Assembly (NCBI GenBank): GCA_025451215.1
Contig: JANWKU010000122.1
Span: 1 to 52,970 of the forward strand
Length of the DNA: 52,970 nt
From: Terriglobales bacterium
GTDB lineage: Bacteria; Acidobacteriota; Terriglobia; Terriglobales; Acidobacteriaceae
Direction: 5' to 3'
Part shown: positions 42,721 to 50,939 of the stretch, one piece after another
How the letters are laid out: every line of letters begins with the position of its first letter
How positions within the stretch are numbered: the stretch's first letter is position 1
Notes under the pieces: model-generated
Seen by the model: only the letters and a program-made list of their open reading frames with translations
The model's database searches: none
What the model was told of the DNA's origin: nothing
Program-made: the position numbers and the translations under genes

Positions 42721-42733
42721 TATTTCCGTGAAG

Positions 42734-43039
42734 ATGCGCAGGTCCCCGCAAACAACCCTGGTTCTTGCTGAATTCTTGCAGCGGAAGCAGGAATGGCGAT
42801 ACGGATACGACATTAGCCGGAACACTGGATTGAAGTCGGGGACGCTGTACCCGATCCTGATGCGATTGGCAGAGCATGCAATGCTGGAAACAACCTGGGA
42901 GGCGGCGGAGGCTGGCAACCCACCTCGCCACATGTATAAGTTGACGCGTGACGGGCTGCGGTATGCGCGCGCGCAAGTGAGCACTGCGCCTTTACGGATT
43001 AACCGCTCACGAGCATTGGAAGGGGCGACAGGTATATGA
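42734..43039 (+). CDS. PadR-family transcriptional regulator
   Basis: A small winged-helix regulator of about 101 residues. The core reads LVLAEFLQRKQEWRYGYDISRNTGLKSGTLYPILMRLAEHAMLE, then the wing with PPRHMYKLTRDGLRYARAQ, the PadR pattern. A TTG start at 42692 is impossible in practice because it is the promoter -35 box; a GTG at 42728 or ATG at 42734 lies at or just after the predicted transcription start, so the mRNA is nearly leaderless. The gene's TGA overlaps the ATG of the membrane-protein gene (ATGA at 43036-43039), a usual arrangement in which PadR controls its partner's transcription. The inducing signal is unknown. Confidence 0.85.
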   Translation: MRRSPQTTLVLAEFLQRKQEWRYGYDISRNTGLKSGTLYPILMRLAEHAMLETTWEAAEAGNPPRHMYKLTRDGLRYARAQVSTAPLRINRSRALEGATGI

Positions 43040-43746
43040 CTCCCATGCGCAAGCTCGCGTTGAGCATATCGCACGTAGTGGTGCGGTACGCCTCGTCCGG
43101 CAGCAAGGAGTGGGCCGAGGGTCTGGCACGAGAAGTCGCATTCATCGAGAACGACTGGAGCGCTCTGGCCTGGGCGTTCGGCAGCACAAAGGTTCTACTC
43201 GATTACCGGGAAGCTCCCATCGCAACGCTTGCGGACGTCCCCATCGCGGCACGGAAGGCTGTAGAGTCGGCGCGCATTCGAGCAGGCTGGTGGTGGTGGA
43301 TTTTTCTTCTCCAAGGCCCGCTTTACGTATGGAAGTTGCTTGACGCCACAAGTTGGCCGCACCGCGTTGGATGTGTCCTCGCTGTCCTCAGTTCGATTGC
43401 GGCAGCGATATTCTTGCTCATGGAACAGCGCAGGCTTAAGGATCTGCCGAGCGACAGTAGCTATGACGAGATCGTAGTTTGCGCTCAGTTTTACCGCGCG
43501 GAACTGGAGCATGGCTATTCCATCGCGTGGATTGCAACCTGTATCGTGTTTGGCTGGATTGTAGGCGTAGCGCTGGCCGCGCGCGGTGGGCTCTATTTTC
43601 ACCTTGTATTCAGTATAGGAATCGTTTTGGTGGCACTGGCATCCGCGCCGCTCATTGTGGTTTCACACCGACTCAATCGGAGAAGGATAGAGCGGCTGAA
43701 TACCCTCCTAGCGAAGAGTCTTGAGCCCTCTCGATGGATTACTTAA
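43036..43746 (+). CDS. membrane protein cotranscribed with PadR
   Basis: A 236-residue membrane protein whose start overlaps the padR stop. Residues 1-80 are cytoplasmic and helical (SSGSKEWAEGLAREVAFIENDWSALAWAFGSTKVLLDY), like the signalling prefix often attached to PadR-controlled membrane proteins. Four hydrophobic segments follow: WWWWIFLLQGPLYVWKLL (about 85-102), VGCVLAVLSSIAAAIFLL (about 110-128), IAWIATCIVFGWIVGVALAA (about 160-180) and LVFSIGIVLVALASAPLIVV (about 188-208). The C-terminus is basic (RLNRRRIERLNTLL). A role in PadR-linked sensing is likely by context only. Confidence 0.75.
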   Translation: MTPMRKLALSISHVVVRYASSGSKEWAEGLAREVAFIENDWSALAWAFGSTKVLLDYREAPIATLADVPIAARKAVESARIRAGWWWWIFLLQGPLYVWKLLDATSWPHRVGCVLAVLSSIAAAIFLLMEQRRLKDLPSDSSYDEIVVCAQFYRAELEHGYSIAWIATCIVFGWIVGVALAARGGLYFHLVFSIGIVLVALASAPLIVVSHRLNRRRIERLNTLLAKSLEPSRWIT

Positions 43747-43813
43747 CATATTACTTAACCTCGATCCGCGCAAAAACAAATACACAACAAGCGAAATACA
43801 CAACATACGTCGC

Positions 43814-43835
43814 ATAATGTGCTTGTACACATAAT
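43814..43835. promoter_or_regulatory. palindrome resembling a PadR-type site
   Basis: ATGTGCTTGTACACAT (43817-43832) has ATGT and ACAT ends eight bases apart, extended by AT-rich flanks that also nearly match as inverse repeats. It lies after the PadR/membrane operon and about 135 bases before the M16 peptidase start. It could be a second PadR site or that of another dimeric regulator. Confidence 0.35.
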
Positions 43836-43880
43836 CCAACGACAAGAGCCTCCTCTTCCCCGATTTACGGCTGCTATAGT

Positions 43881-43910
43881 TTGACAATCGGCTGCGCGGC
43901 CACGTAATTT
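43881..43910 (+). promoter_or_regulatory. candidate promoter of the M16 peptidase operon
   Basis: A perfect -35 TTGACA (43881-43886) is followed after 18 bases by TAATTT (43905-43910), a weak -10 match. It stands 58 bases before the ATG of the first peptidase gene. Confidence 0.4.
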
Positions 43911-43967
43911 CAATCTTTTGCTCGTGATTTACGTCCAACGTTCATGCATTCCCCTGGAGGTCCTCCC

Positions 43968-45509
43968 ATGAAGGTCCGGTTCCTGTACACAGGCGCGCTC
44001 CTGCTGTGCCTGTCAGTTGTTGCCGCCGCGCAAGACGTTAACTCGTTTGCCAAGCGCATCACCGTCAAGAAGCTCGACAATGGCCTGACGGTGCTGATCT
44101 GCGAACGCCCCGAAGCCCCAGTATTTTCTTTTTACACGCTGGTGGACGCTGGCTCGGTGCAGGATCCTCTGGGAAAAACCGGACTTGCCCACATGTTCGA
44201 GCACATGGCCTTTAAGGGAACGGACAAGATTGGCACGACAGACTATGCGGCCGAAAAGCCTGCGCTGGAAAAAGTGGAAACGGCTTACGCGGCCTACATC
44301 GAAGAGCGCGATAAATCCACCGGCCGCGACGAGCAAAAGGTAAAGGACCTGGAGAAGCAGTGGAAAGATGCGGTCAAAGCTGCTGACAAGTACACGGTCC
44401 CAAACGAGTTCCCCGAGATCGTGGAGCGTAACGGCGGCGAGGGCTTGAATGCCTCCACTAGTAACGACCAGACCGAATATCATTACTCCTTTCCGGAAAA
44501 CCGGCTGGAGTTGTGGGCCTACATGGAATCGGAGCGATTTCTTCATCCGGTAATGCGGCAGTTTTATGACGAGCGGAACGTGGTGATCGAAGAGCGCCGC
44601 ATGCGTACTGACAGCAATCCAATTGGCCGGCTGATCGAGCAGTTCCAGACGGCGTCATTCCAGGCCAGCCAGTACCATCGCCCGACCATCGGCTGGATGT
44701 CGGACTTAAACACTTTCTCCGCGACTGACGCAGCTAAGTTTTTCAATGAATACTACGTCCCGTCGAATATGACGATCGCCGTGGTCGGCGACATCAAGGC
44801 TTCCGAAGCCATGCCCATCATTGAGAAATATTTCGGGCGCATTCCTTCTCATGCCAAGCCGGATGAGCGGATCACCACGGAACCTCCGCAAAATTCCGAA
44901 CGCCGCGTCGTCTTGCAGGAACAATCGCAACCTTTGTATCTGGAGGGCTACCACCGGCCTGACTACCGCAGCACCGATGACGCGGTTTACGACGGGATCG
45001 CGGATTTAATGTCGGAAGGGCGCACCTCGCGTTTGTTCCGCGCCCTGGTGCGCGACAAAAAAATTGCATCCTATTCCGCAGGCTTCACTGGGCTGCCTGG
45101 AGTGAAATATCCGCACCTGTTTGCTTTTTACGCCTTCCCGCTTCCTGGACACACGCCCGATGAAATGGCGGCGGCTATTCATGAAGAAATTGAAAAGCTG
45201 AAGAACGAAGACGTTAGCGATGCGGAGCTGAAGATGATCAAGACCCGAGCAAAAGCGAATTTAGTCCGCAGCCTGGGCAGCAATGAGGGCCTTGCTGATA
45301 ATCTTGCCACTTACCAGACCCGTTACGGCGACTGGCGCGAGCTGTTCGGCTCCGTGGACCGCATTGACAAAATCACCAAGGCGGATATTCGACGTGTCGC
45401 GCAAAAAACATTCACCGCCAACAACAGGACTGTCGCCATCATTGAAACAGCAAAGCCTGAAACGGCCAAGCCAACAAATGCCGGCGCGGAAAAAGGAGGT
45501 GCGCAATGA
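43968..45509 (+). CDS. M16 zinc peptidase, catalytic subunit
   Basis: An exported metallopeptidase of 513 residues (insulinase/pitrilysin clan). The ATG at 43968 follows a GGAGG site and starts a signal peptide (FLYTGALLLCLSVVAAAQ); an upstream ATG at 43944 would spoil both. The inverted zinc motif H-x-x-E-H is in LAHMFEHMAFKG (H75, E78, H79), and the distal zinc-ligand glutamate is expected in the NGGEGLNAST region. A second M16_C domain follows from about 240 (YYVPSNMTIAVVGDI, GRTSRLFRALV). The stop overlaps the next gene's ATG, which encodes the inactive partner, so the two should form a heterodimer in the periplasm. It probably degrades small or unfolded peptides. Confidence 0.9.
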   Translation: MKVRFLYTGALLLCLSVVAAAQDVNSFAKRITVKKLDNGLTVLICERPEAPVFSFYTLVDAGSVQDPLGKTGLAHMFEHMAFKGTDKIGTTDYAAEKPALEKVETAYAAYIEERDKSTGRDEQKVKDLEKQWKDAVKAADKYTVPNEFPEIVERNGGEGLNASTSNDQTEYHYSFPENRLELWAYMESERFLHPVMRQFYDERNVVIEERRMRTDSNPIGRLIEQFQTASFQASQYHRPTIGWMSDLNTFSATDAAKFFNEYYVPSNMTIAVVGDIKASEAMPIIEKYFGRIPSHAKPDERITTEPPQNSERRVVLQEQSQPLYLEGYHRPDYRSTDDAVYDGIADLMSEGRTSRLFRALVRDKKIASYSAGFTGLPGVKYPHLFAFYAFPLPGHTPDEMAAAIHEEIEKLKNEDVSDAELKMIKTRAKANLVRSLGSNEGLADNLATYQTRYGDWRELFGSVDRIDKITKADIRRVAQKTFTANNRTVAIIETAKPETAKPTNAGAEKGGAQ

Positions 45510-47668
45510 AGACCGCACGCCTGTCGCTCGTCGCCATCTTCGCCAGCGCAATCATCCTCGTTTCGCTTTCCCCATCCGCCGTCGCCCAGGCGAAGGACTG
45601 GAAGCAGATCAACATTCCTAAGCTGCCAGCGTTTCATCCGCAGGAGCCCAAGCGCATTGAACTCCCCAACGGCATGGTGATCTTTCTCCAGGAAGACCAC
45701 GAACTGCCGCTGATGGACGGCACCATGCGCATTCGCGGCGGTGACCGGTCGGAACCTGCCAACAAAACAGGGATGCTCGATATCTATGGCGACGTTTGGC
45801 GCACCGGCGGCACAAAAACCCAAACCGGCGACCAGTTGGACGATTATCTGGAAGCCCGCGCCGCCAAGGTGGAAACCGAAGACACCGCAGACTCCACCAT
45901 CATTTCATTCTCGTGCCTCAAGGGCGATTTTGACGATGTCTTCAAGGCTTTCAACGACGTGCTGCGCAATCCGGAATTCCGTGCCGACAAAATTGATATA
46001 GCAAAAAAGCAGATGGACGATGGCATCTCCCGCCGAAACGACGATCCAAGCGACATCGCCACGAGGCTTGAGCCGAAGCTTGCTTACGGCGCCGACAATC
46101 CTTATGCCAGAAACGCCGAGTATGCCACAGTCGCCGCGGTCACCCGCCAGGACCTGGTGGATTGGCACAAAGCGCATGTGCATCCCAACAACATAATTCT
46201 GGGAATCGTGGGCGATTTTGATTCAGCGGCGCTCGAAGCGAAATTGCGAGCGCTCTACGGATCATGGCAAAAGGGCCCGGCTGTCACTGCGCCCGACATC
46301 ACCTTCCATTCCGCGAAGCCGGGATATTATCTGGCGAAAAAGACCGACGTAAATCAGAGCACCGTCGCAATGCTGGGAGTTGGTATCCGCCGCGATAATC
46401 CTGATTTTTACGCGGTCGAGGTCTTCAACGAAGCCTTCGGCGGCGGCTTCTCTTCCCGCCTGTTCAAAGACATTCGCACACTCAAAGGCTTGGCTTACGG
46501 TGTGGGCGGTGGCATCGGCACGTCGTTCGATCATCCGGGAATGCTTCGTATTTCCACGGCCACTAAAAGCGAGAGCACGATAGAAACAATTTCCGCGATT
46601 TACGAAGAGATAGACAAGCTGAAGACCGATCCGATTTCCGACAGCGAAATCAAACTGGCCAAGGATTCCATCCTGAATTCCTTCGTCTTCAACTACGACA
46701 CGCCGGAAAAAGTTTTGCGTGAGCACATGGCCTATGAGTTCTACGGTTACCCATCGGATTTTCTCGAGCGTTTTCGCACTGGTATTGAAAACGTGACCAA
46801 GGAAGATGTAGCGCGGATTGTCCCGATGTATTTACACAAAGATCAATTGGCAGTGCTGGTAGTGGGCAATCCGGAAGGATTCGCCAAACCTCTCTCCACG
46901 CTTGGCCCCGTCACCGATGAAGACCTGACCATTCCTCCGATGCCTGACGAGGAACAAAGCGACAGTGGTCCGGCTGCGTCGAATCCCCAAGGCAAAGCGC
47001 TGATGGCGAAAGTCGCCGAGGAGCTCGGCGGAGTAGCCAAGCTGAAGTCCATAAAATCACTGGGCGAAAATTTAACGCTAACGCAAAAATCGCCACAAGG
47101 CGGCGACACGCAAATGACCATGCGCACCATTCTGCTCTTCCCTGACCACATGCACGTGGCCATGCAGGGACCCATGGGCAACGTGACTTACGTGGTCACG
47201 CCCTCAGGCGCGTTCGTTGCCATGCAGGGCCAACAGCATGAAATTCCCGGCCCGCAGGCGACGGAAATGCTGAAGCAGGTAAAACGCAATCTGATTTACC
47301 TGGGGCAGCATGCGGATGATCCGGCATTCACCTTCGCCGTCAGCGGCACGGAGAAGATCGGAGACGCGGAGGCCGCAATCCTCGATGTGAGCGGGCCAGA
47401 TATTTCCGTGCAGCTCTACGTGGACCCGCAAAGCGGCCGCGTGCTGCGGGAAAAGTACCAGGGCATGGGCCGCACCGGCCCATCTATGCAGGAAACCGAT
47501 CTTAGCAACTGGAAGACCAGCGACGGAATAACGATTCCGCGCCTGCACACCAACAAACAGGACGGCGAAGTCACCAGCACCTCGGAAGTTCAATCGCTGG
47601 AATTGAATCCGGCGGTGGATCCGAAGATGTTTGAAAAGCCCGCGGCAGAGGCCGGAGCAGCGCACTAA
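45506..47668 (+). CDS. M16 peptidase non-catalytic subunit with C-terminal lipoprotein-like domain
   Basis: The partner of the upstream peptidase, 720 residues with a signal peptide (SLVAIFASAIILVSLSPSAVAQ). The first M16 domain (about 45-240) lacks H-x-x-E-H; its place has GMLDIYGDVWRTGG, so it cannot bind zinc. The second domain (about 245-460) keeps the substrate-binding region of inactive subunits (NEAFGGGFSSRLFKDIRTLKGLAYGVGGG). After an acidic linker (about 475-490), residues about 495-710 form an added beta-rich domain (KLKSIKSLGENLTLTQ, FPDHMHVAMQGPMGNVTYVV, VQLYVDPQSGRVLREKYQG) resembling LolA/DUF4292-like lipoprotein carriers. This extension is unusual for M16 partners. Translation is coupled by an ATGA overlap. 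Confidence 0.87.
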   Translation: MKTARLSLVAIFASAIILVSLSPSAVAQAKDWKQINIPKLPAFHPQEPKRIELPNGMVIFLQEDHELPLMDGTMRIRGGDRSEPANKTGMLDIYGDVWRTGGTKTQTGDQLDDYLEARAAKVETEDTADSTIISFSCLKGDFDDVFKAFNDVLRNPEFRADKIDIAKKQMDDGISRRNDDPSDIATRLEPKLAYGADNPYARNAEYATVAAVTRQDLVDWHKAHVHPNNIILGIVGDFDSAALEAKLRALYGSWQKGPAVTAPDITFHSAKPGYYLAKKTDVNQSTVAMLGVGIRRDNPDFYAVEVFNEAFGGGFSSRLFKDIRTLKGLAYGVGGGIGTSFDHPGMLRISTATKSESTIETISAIYEEIDKLKTDPISDSEIKLAKDSILNSFVFNYDTPEKVLREHMAYEFYGYPSDFLERFRTGIENVTKEDVARIVPMYLHKDQLAVLVVGNPEGFAKPLSTLGPVTDEDLTIPPMPDEEQSDSGPAASNPQGKALMAKVAEELGGVAKLKSIKSLGENLTLTQKSPQGGDTQMTMRTILLFPDHMHVAMQGPMGNVTYVVTPSGAFVAMQGQQHEIPGPQATEMLKQVKRNLIYLGQHADDPAFTFAVSGTEKIGDAEAAILDVSGPDISVQLYVDPQSGRVLREKYQGMGRTGPSMQETDLSNWKTSDGITIPRLHTNKQDGEVTSTSEVQSLELNPAVDPKMFEKPAAEAGAAH

Positions 47669-48077
47669 GAATTTAACCACTGCTCGACTGGCTTTGATCC
47701 CGATCGGACGCCCAGATCAGAGCTGAAATTCGCTCCGTCGGGTGCCATGAGACACCATCCCTGCTGGATCACGTTGCCCAGAGTCGCGATCTCAGCTCGT
47801 CCCGCCTTGAGACTACCTTAGAGGAAAGTATGGTTGCGAAATGAGCATATTTGCGGAATTCCAATAGTGACGAGTTTGGCTAGTTATTATGATTTAAAAA
47901 ACTTGGCAGCTACAAACCGCAAAAGCCCGCTTGAGTGAACTACGCCGGCGCGCACGCACCGAAGGCCCGCAATATGTGACCCAGCGCGGGCAAGGAGGCG
48001 GTAGTTATGTTGCCCGCCGAGCAGGTTGAAAAACTGGCTCATCCCGGACGCAATTCGAAGAAGTTTGGTCCAGTTTT
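47669..48077. other. intergenic region with a short inverted repeat
   Basis: No gene is supported in these 409 bases. Near its end TGAAAAACTGG (48027-48037) pairs perfectly with CCAGTTTTTCA (48070-48080) around 32 bases. The latter overlaps the broken end of the exonuclease pseudogene. A short plus-strand frame at 48007 follows a GGAGG-like string but shows no recognisable protein. Confidence 0.45.
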
Positions 48078-48434
48078 TCAGGAGTCTCCCTTGGCCAGCG
48101 CTGGCATCGATTTTAAGCGAGAGCCAAACCCTGGCGGCCAGACAACAACACCCATCGCCTGGAGACCTTCTTCCAGAATAGGAAATTGCGAGAGTAGCTC
48201 CGGCGCGACGCCCTCGCTGGTTTTGTATCCCGGGTAAAGATCATTGCGAAACGACTCCACGACGTGGTCCGTCGCTACGCCGAGGTGTGTGGCGCCAGCT
48301 TCTATCATGGAAAGAACGGAATTGAGCACGCCGCGAACCGCACCAATTTCCTGGCCAGTCACATCTTTTGAAGACGGAACCGCGAAATAGTGCCGGAACA
48401 GTTCATAGGTGCCATCAATCAGGTAGATTTTCAT
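48078..48434 (-). pseudogene. truncated 5'-3' exonuclease (PolA-type/FEN)
   Basis: The first about 100 residues match the N-terminus of a stand-alone 5'-3' exonuclease of the DNA polymerase I type: MKIYLIDGTYELFRHYFAV, VRGVLNSVLSMI, VATDHVVESFRNDLYPGYKT and LEEGLQAMGVVVWP. At that point family members continue with an EADDALA segment carrying metal-binding aspartates. Here the reading changes to an unrelated tail (GFGSRLKSMPALAKGD) and stops. Later catalytic regions and the helix-hairpin-helix are absent. The break coincides with one arm of a short inverted repeat (48070-48080), suggesting an insertion or deletion. The upstream frame start at 48452 adds six residues; ATG 48434 is the family start. 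Confidence 0.75.
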
Positions 48435-48478
48435 AGGCAGACGCGCGGCCAACTTCGGCTTCTAGTGTTGGCCGAAAT

Positions 48479-49228
48479 TCAGTTTGCGGCTTTTAGTAAT
48501 TCGCTCAGTTGATCTAAATCATGCGATCCGGCATCGCTAACGACAAAGAAGCGGAGCCCGTTTTTCTGCCATGTCTCGACTTGAAAGGAAAGCGCAGAGT
48601 ACTCATTTGCTTTCACAGCAACATGACCGAGCTTTTCTTCCTGAAAGATGAAAACGGAAATCTGATGCTGACGGACGCGGAAGATCAATTCTGCTCCCGA
48701 TGATTGCCGGAGATAACTCACTTTGCCGCCGACCAGGACAAAAGGCGAGCCTTGCAGCTCAGGAACGTTAAAGCTAAAAGGGATTTTTCCCTCGAACCAG
48801 GGCTTTACCGTGTGGCGATCAGTGGAAATAACGTCCACCGGATTACCGCTGGCAAGCGTGGCAACGTACTGGTCCGTCAATTCGCCGAGGAGTTGTTGCC
48901 CACTGCTGCGGCCCTGTTGAAAATTCACGATAACAATACAGACAATCACAACGGCGGCAGCGGCGGCAAATGCCGGAATCCAGCGTCGAGTCCACGATGA
49001 ACGCGCCGGCGCGGCAATCTGTTTTTGAATCCGCGCGCGGAAGGCGGCGTCTGGCGTGAATTTGTGTGCGGCGGCCTGTACCGTGCGTTTCCATTGAACT
49101 CTGCGCAATCCTTCGGCGGAGCAGCTTGCGCACTGGCTTAGATGTTCATTCAAGGCACGGGCATCCGCGGCGGAGAGTTCCCCGTCGAAGTAGGCATCGA
49201 ATTTTCCCTTCCAGGATTCGCAAGCCAT
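48479..49228 (-). CDS. anti-sigma factor with zinc-finger (zf-HC2) domain
   Basis: A membrane-anchored anti-sigma factor of 249 residues. The cytoplasmic N-terminus has the zinc-binding pattern of the ZAS/zf-HC2 domain in DAYFDGELSAADARALNEHLSQCASC (His-x3-Cys-x2-Cys at about 29-36). One membrane segment follows (PAFAAAAAVVIVCIVIVNF, about 84-102). The periplasmic part (about 105-249) is a beta-rich sensor with TDRHTVKPWFEGKIPFSFNVPEL, VLVGGKVSYL and LIFRVRQHQISVFIF, common in acidobacterial anti-sigmas. It lies 11 bases after the ECF sigma gene and should hold that sigma inactive until a signal is received. Confidence 0.9.
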   Translation of the reverse strand: MACESWKGKFDAYFDGELSAADARALNEHLSQCASCSAEGLRRVQWKRTVQAAAHKFTPDAAFRARIQKQIAAPARSSWTRRWIPAFAAAAAVVIVCIVIVNFQQGRSSGQQLLGELTDQYVATLASGNPVDVISTDRHTVKPWFEGKIPFSFNVPELQGSPFVLVGGKVSYLRQSSGAELIFRVRQHQISVFIFQEEKLGHVAVKANEYSALSFQVETWQKNGLRFFVVSDAGSHDLDQLSELLKAAN

Positions 49229-49239
49229 AATTTGTCGCC

Positions 49240-49770
49240 TTAGCGTTTTTGCATCTCCTGAACCGCATCCCGCAATGCCCGGCGGGCGCGCGACAAACGC
49301 GACATCACCGTGCCAATTGGAACTGCCAGAGTTGCAGACATTTCCTGATACGACATTTCTTCAAACTCACACAACAGCAGCACCTCGCGATAGGGCACGG
49401 CCAATTCTCCCAAGGCCTGTTGCACCAGTTGCTGGTCGGAACGCTGTAGCAAGAGCGTCTCGGGAGTATCGCTGGAGACCGGAAGATTTTGTGACTCAGA
49501 ATCTTCATCCAATGAAATTGACGAGGCCGACTTCAGTCCGGCGCGCGAGGTCAGAAACGTGTTGCGCAAAATCTGGTAGATCCAGGCCCGAAAATTTGTG
49601 CCTTGCCGATAGGAGCGGAATCCCTTTAGCGCCTTGGCATAGGTTTCCTGCACCAGGTCTTCAGCCTCCTCACGGTTTTGCGTGAGCCAATGAGCGAAGT
49701 TGTAAAGCCGGTCGAAGAGCGGCATGGCCAACTCTTCAAACGATCCCGAAATAAAGCGCTCCTCCGACAC
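49240..49770 (-). CDS. ECF sigma factor (RpoE-like)
   Basis: An extracytoplasmic-function sigma factor. Region 2 is MPLFDRLYNFAHWLTQNREEAEDLVQETYAKALKGF, with TNFRAWIYQILRNTFL after it. Region 4 is LGELAVPYREVLLLCEFEEMSYQEMSATLAVPIGTVMSRLSRARRAL. The frame is open to 49968, but a promoter of the sigma's own type lies at 49781-49808 inside it, so translation must begin downstream: GTG at 49776 or 49770, or ATG at 49725. I chose 49770 because it gives a family-like N-terminus; the true start is uncertain. The anti-sigma gene follows after 11 bases. The divergent neighbour carries the same promoter sequence, which suggests autoregulation and one direct target. Confidence 0.9.
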   Translation of the reverse strand: MSEERFISGSFEELAMPLFDRLYNFAHWLTQNREEAEDLVQETYAKALKGFRSYRQGTNFRAWIYQILRNTFLTSRAGLKSASSISLDEDSESQNLPVSSDTPETLLLQRSDQQLVQQALGELAVPYREVLLLCEFEEMSYQEMSATLAVPIGTVMSRLSRARRALRDAVQEMQKR

Positions 49771-49780
49771 GAACACAAGA

Positions 49781-49808
49781 GTAAACCAGCGAACCGCTGT
49801 TTTATTCC
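49781..49808 (-). promoter_or_regulatory. ECF-type promoter of the sigma/anti-sigma operon
   Basis: On the minus strand GGAATAAAA (49808-49800), 13 bases and GTTTAC (49786-49781). GGAA-type -35 and GTT-type -10 boxes are usual for group IV sigma factors. The same layout occurs on the other strand at 49832-49860. Confidence 0.68.
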
Positions 49809-49831
49809 CAGGTAACGAAAAAATATTTTCC

Positions 49832-49860
49832 GGAATAAAATCCCCAACTTTCCGTTCTGC
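49832..49860 (+). promoter_or_regulatory. ECF-type promoter of the phosphoesterase operon
   Basis: On the plus strand GGAATAAAA (49832-49840), exactly 13 bases and GTTCTGC (49854-49860), 66 bases before the phosphoesterase ATG. The -35 block is identical to that of the divergent sigma operon and the spacing is the same. Confidence 0.68.
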
Positions 49861-49926
49861 ACCGTGCAAGCGGAAAACGGCGCAACGGGAGAACAATTCA
49901 GTTGCCCGGAAAGAAGGAGAAGACAG

Positions 49927-50895
49927 ATGCCTCAGCAAAAAACCAGTGACGTAATTTTGTACGACCACAACCGCGACGGGGTAGACCGGCGGGGCTTTCT
50001 AAAATGCATGGCCTGGGCTGGCACGGGAGCGCTTTGCGTGCTGCAAGGCGGCGTGCTCAAGTCTTATGCGCTCGATGATTCTTCGGGAATGCACAAAGCC
50101 GCAAAGGCCGATTTCAGTTTTGTGCAGATCAGCGACAGCCACATGGGCTTTAACAAGGCCGCGAACCCAGACGTGGTCGCAACCATGAAGGTGGCAATCG
50201 ACAAAATTCGCGCGCTTCCAGTAGCGCCCGAGTTCATTCTTCATACCGGAGACATTACTCATCTTTCCAAGCCTTCGGAGTTTGACACTGTGGACCAACT
50301 TCTAAAAGCCGCTCCGGCCAAGGATGTGTTCTTCGTTCCAGGAGAGCACGATGTGCTTGAAGACAATGGCCAGCAGTACCGCGATCGCTATGGCGAGAGC
50401 ACAAAAGGCGATGGCTGGTACAGCTTTGACAAAAAAGGCGTGCACTTTGTTGGGCTGGTAAATGTCATGAACCTTAAAGCGGGAGGGATGGGCTCGCTTG
50501 GGCACGAGCAGCTCGAATGGCTGGAAGATGACGTTAAACATCTTTCAAAGAGCACGCCCGTCGTGGTGTTCGCGCACGTTCCGCTCTGGACGATTTATCC
50601 CGACTGGGGATGGGGGACCGATGACAGCGCTCAAGCACTTTCTTATCTAAAACGTTTCGGGTCGGTCACCGTATTGAACGGCCATATCCATCAAACCATG
50701 CAAAAAGTGGAAGGCAACATTACCTTTCACACTGCCACCTCTACCGCATTTCCTCAACCTCGTCCCGGCGAAGCGCCGTCTCCGGGGCCAATGAAAGTGC
50801 CGGCGGAAAAGTTACGCAGCCTTCTGGGAGTGACGGACGTGAACTACATGCGCAAGCGTCATGCGCTTGCGGTAATTGATTCCACGCTGGAGTAG
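49927..50895 (+). CDS. Tat-exported calcineurin-like metallophosphoesterase
   Basis: An exported binuclear metal phosphoesterase of 322 residues. The ATG at 49927 has an AAGGAG site. The twin-arginine signal is DRRGFLKCMAWAGTGALCVLQG (about 19-40, shown in part: RRGFLKCMAW). Metal-binding motifs follow in order: QISDSHMGF (D-x-H), LHTGDITH (GD), VPGEHD (in place of the usual GNHD), VFAHVPL and LNGHIHQ. The glutamate in GEHD replaces an asparagine that normally binds a metal, so the metal site may be altered. It starts an operon with a cupredoxin and a DUF2231 protein and has its own ECF-type promoter. Substrate unknown. Confidence 0.87.
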   Translation: MPQQKTSDVILYDHNRDGVDRRGFLKCMAWAGTGALCVLQGGVLKSYALDDSSGMHKAAKADFSFVQISDSHMGFNKAANPDVVATMKVAIDKIRALPVAPEFILHTGDITHLSKPSEFDTVDQLLKAAPAKDVFFVPGEHDVLEDNGQQYRDRYGESTKGDGWYSFDKKGVHFVGLVNVMNLKAGGMGSLGHEQLEWLEDDVKHLSKSTPVVVFAHVPLWTIYPDWGWGTDDSAQALSYLKRFGSVTVLNGHIHQTMQKVEGNITFHTATSTAFPQPRPGEAPSPGPMKVPAEKLRSLLGVTDVNYMRKRHALAVIDSTLE

Positions 50896-50939
50896 TCGTA
50901 CGAAATTCTGATACCCATCTCGAACACAAGGAAAATAAA

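Noticed and set aside
42692-42733. TTG start for padR at 42692
   Set aside because: The TTG is part of the -35 box and the next bases form the palindromic operator.
48007-48237. Plus-strand open frame after a GGAGG-like string
   Set aside because: It runs across the inverted repeat and antisense to the exonuclease remnant; composition and motifs do not suggest a protein.
49771-49968. N-terminal extension of the ECF sigma frame
   Set aside because: It contains the sigma operon's own promoter and is unlike any sigma factor N-terminus.
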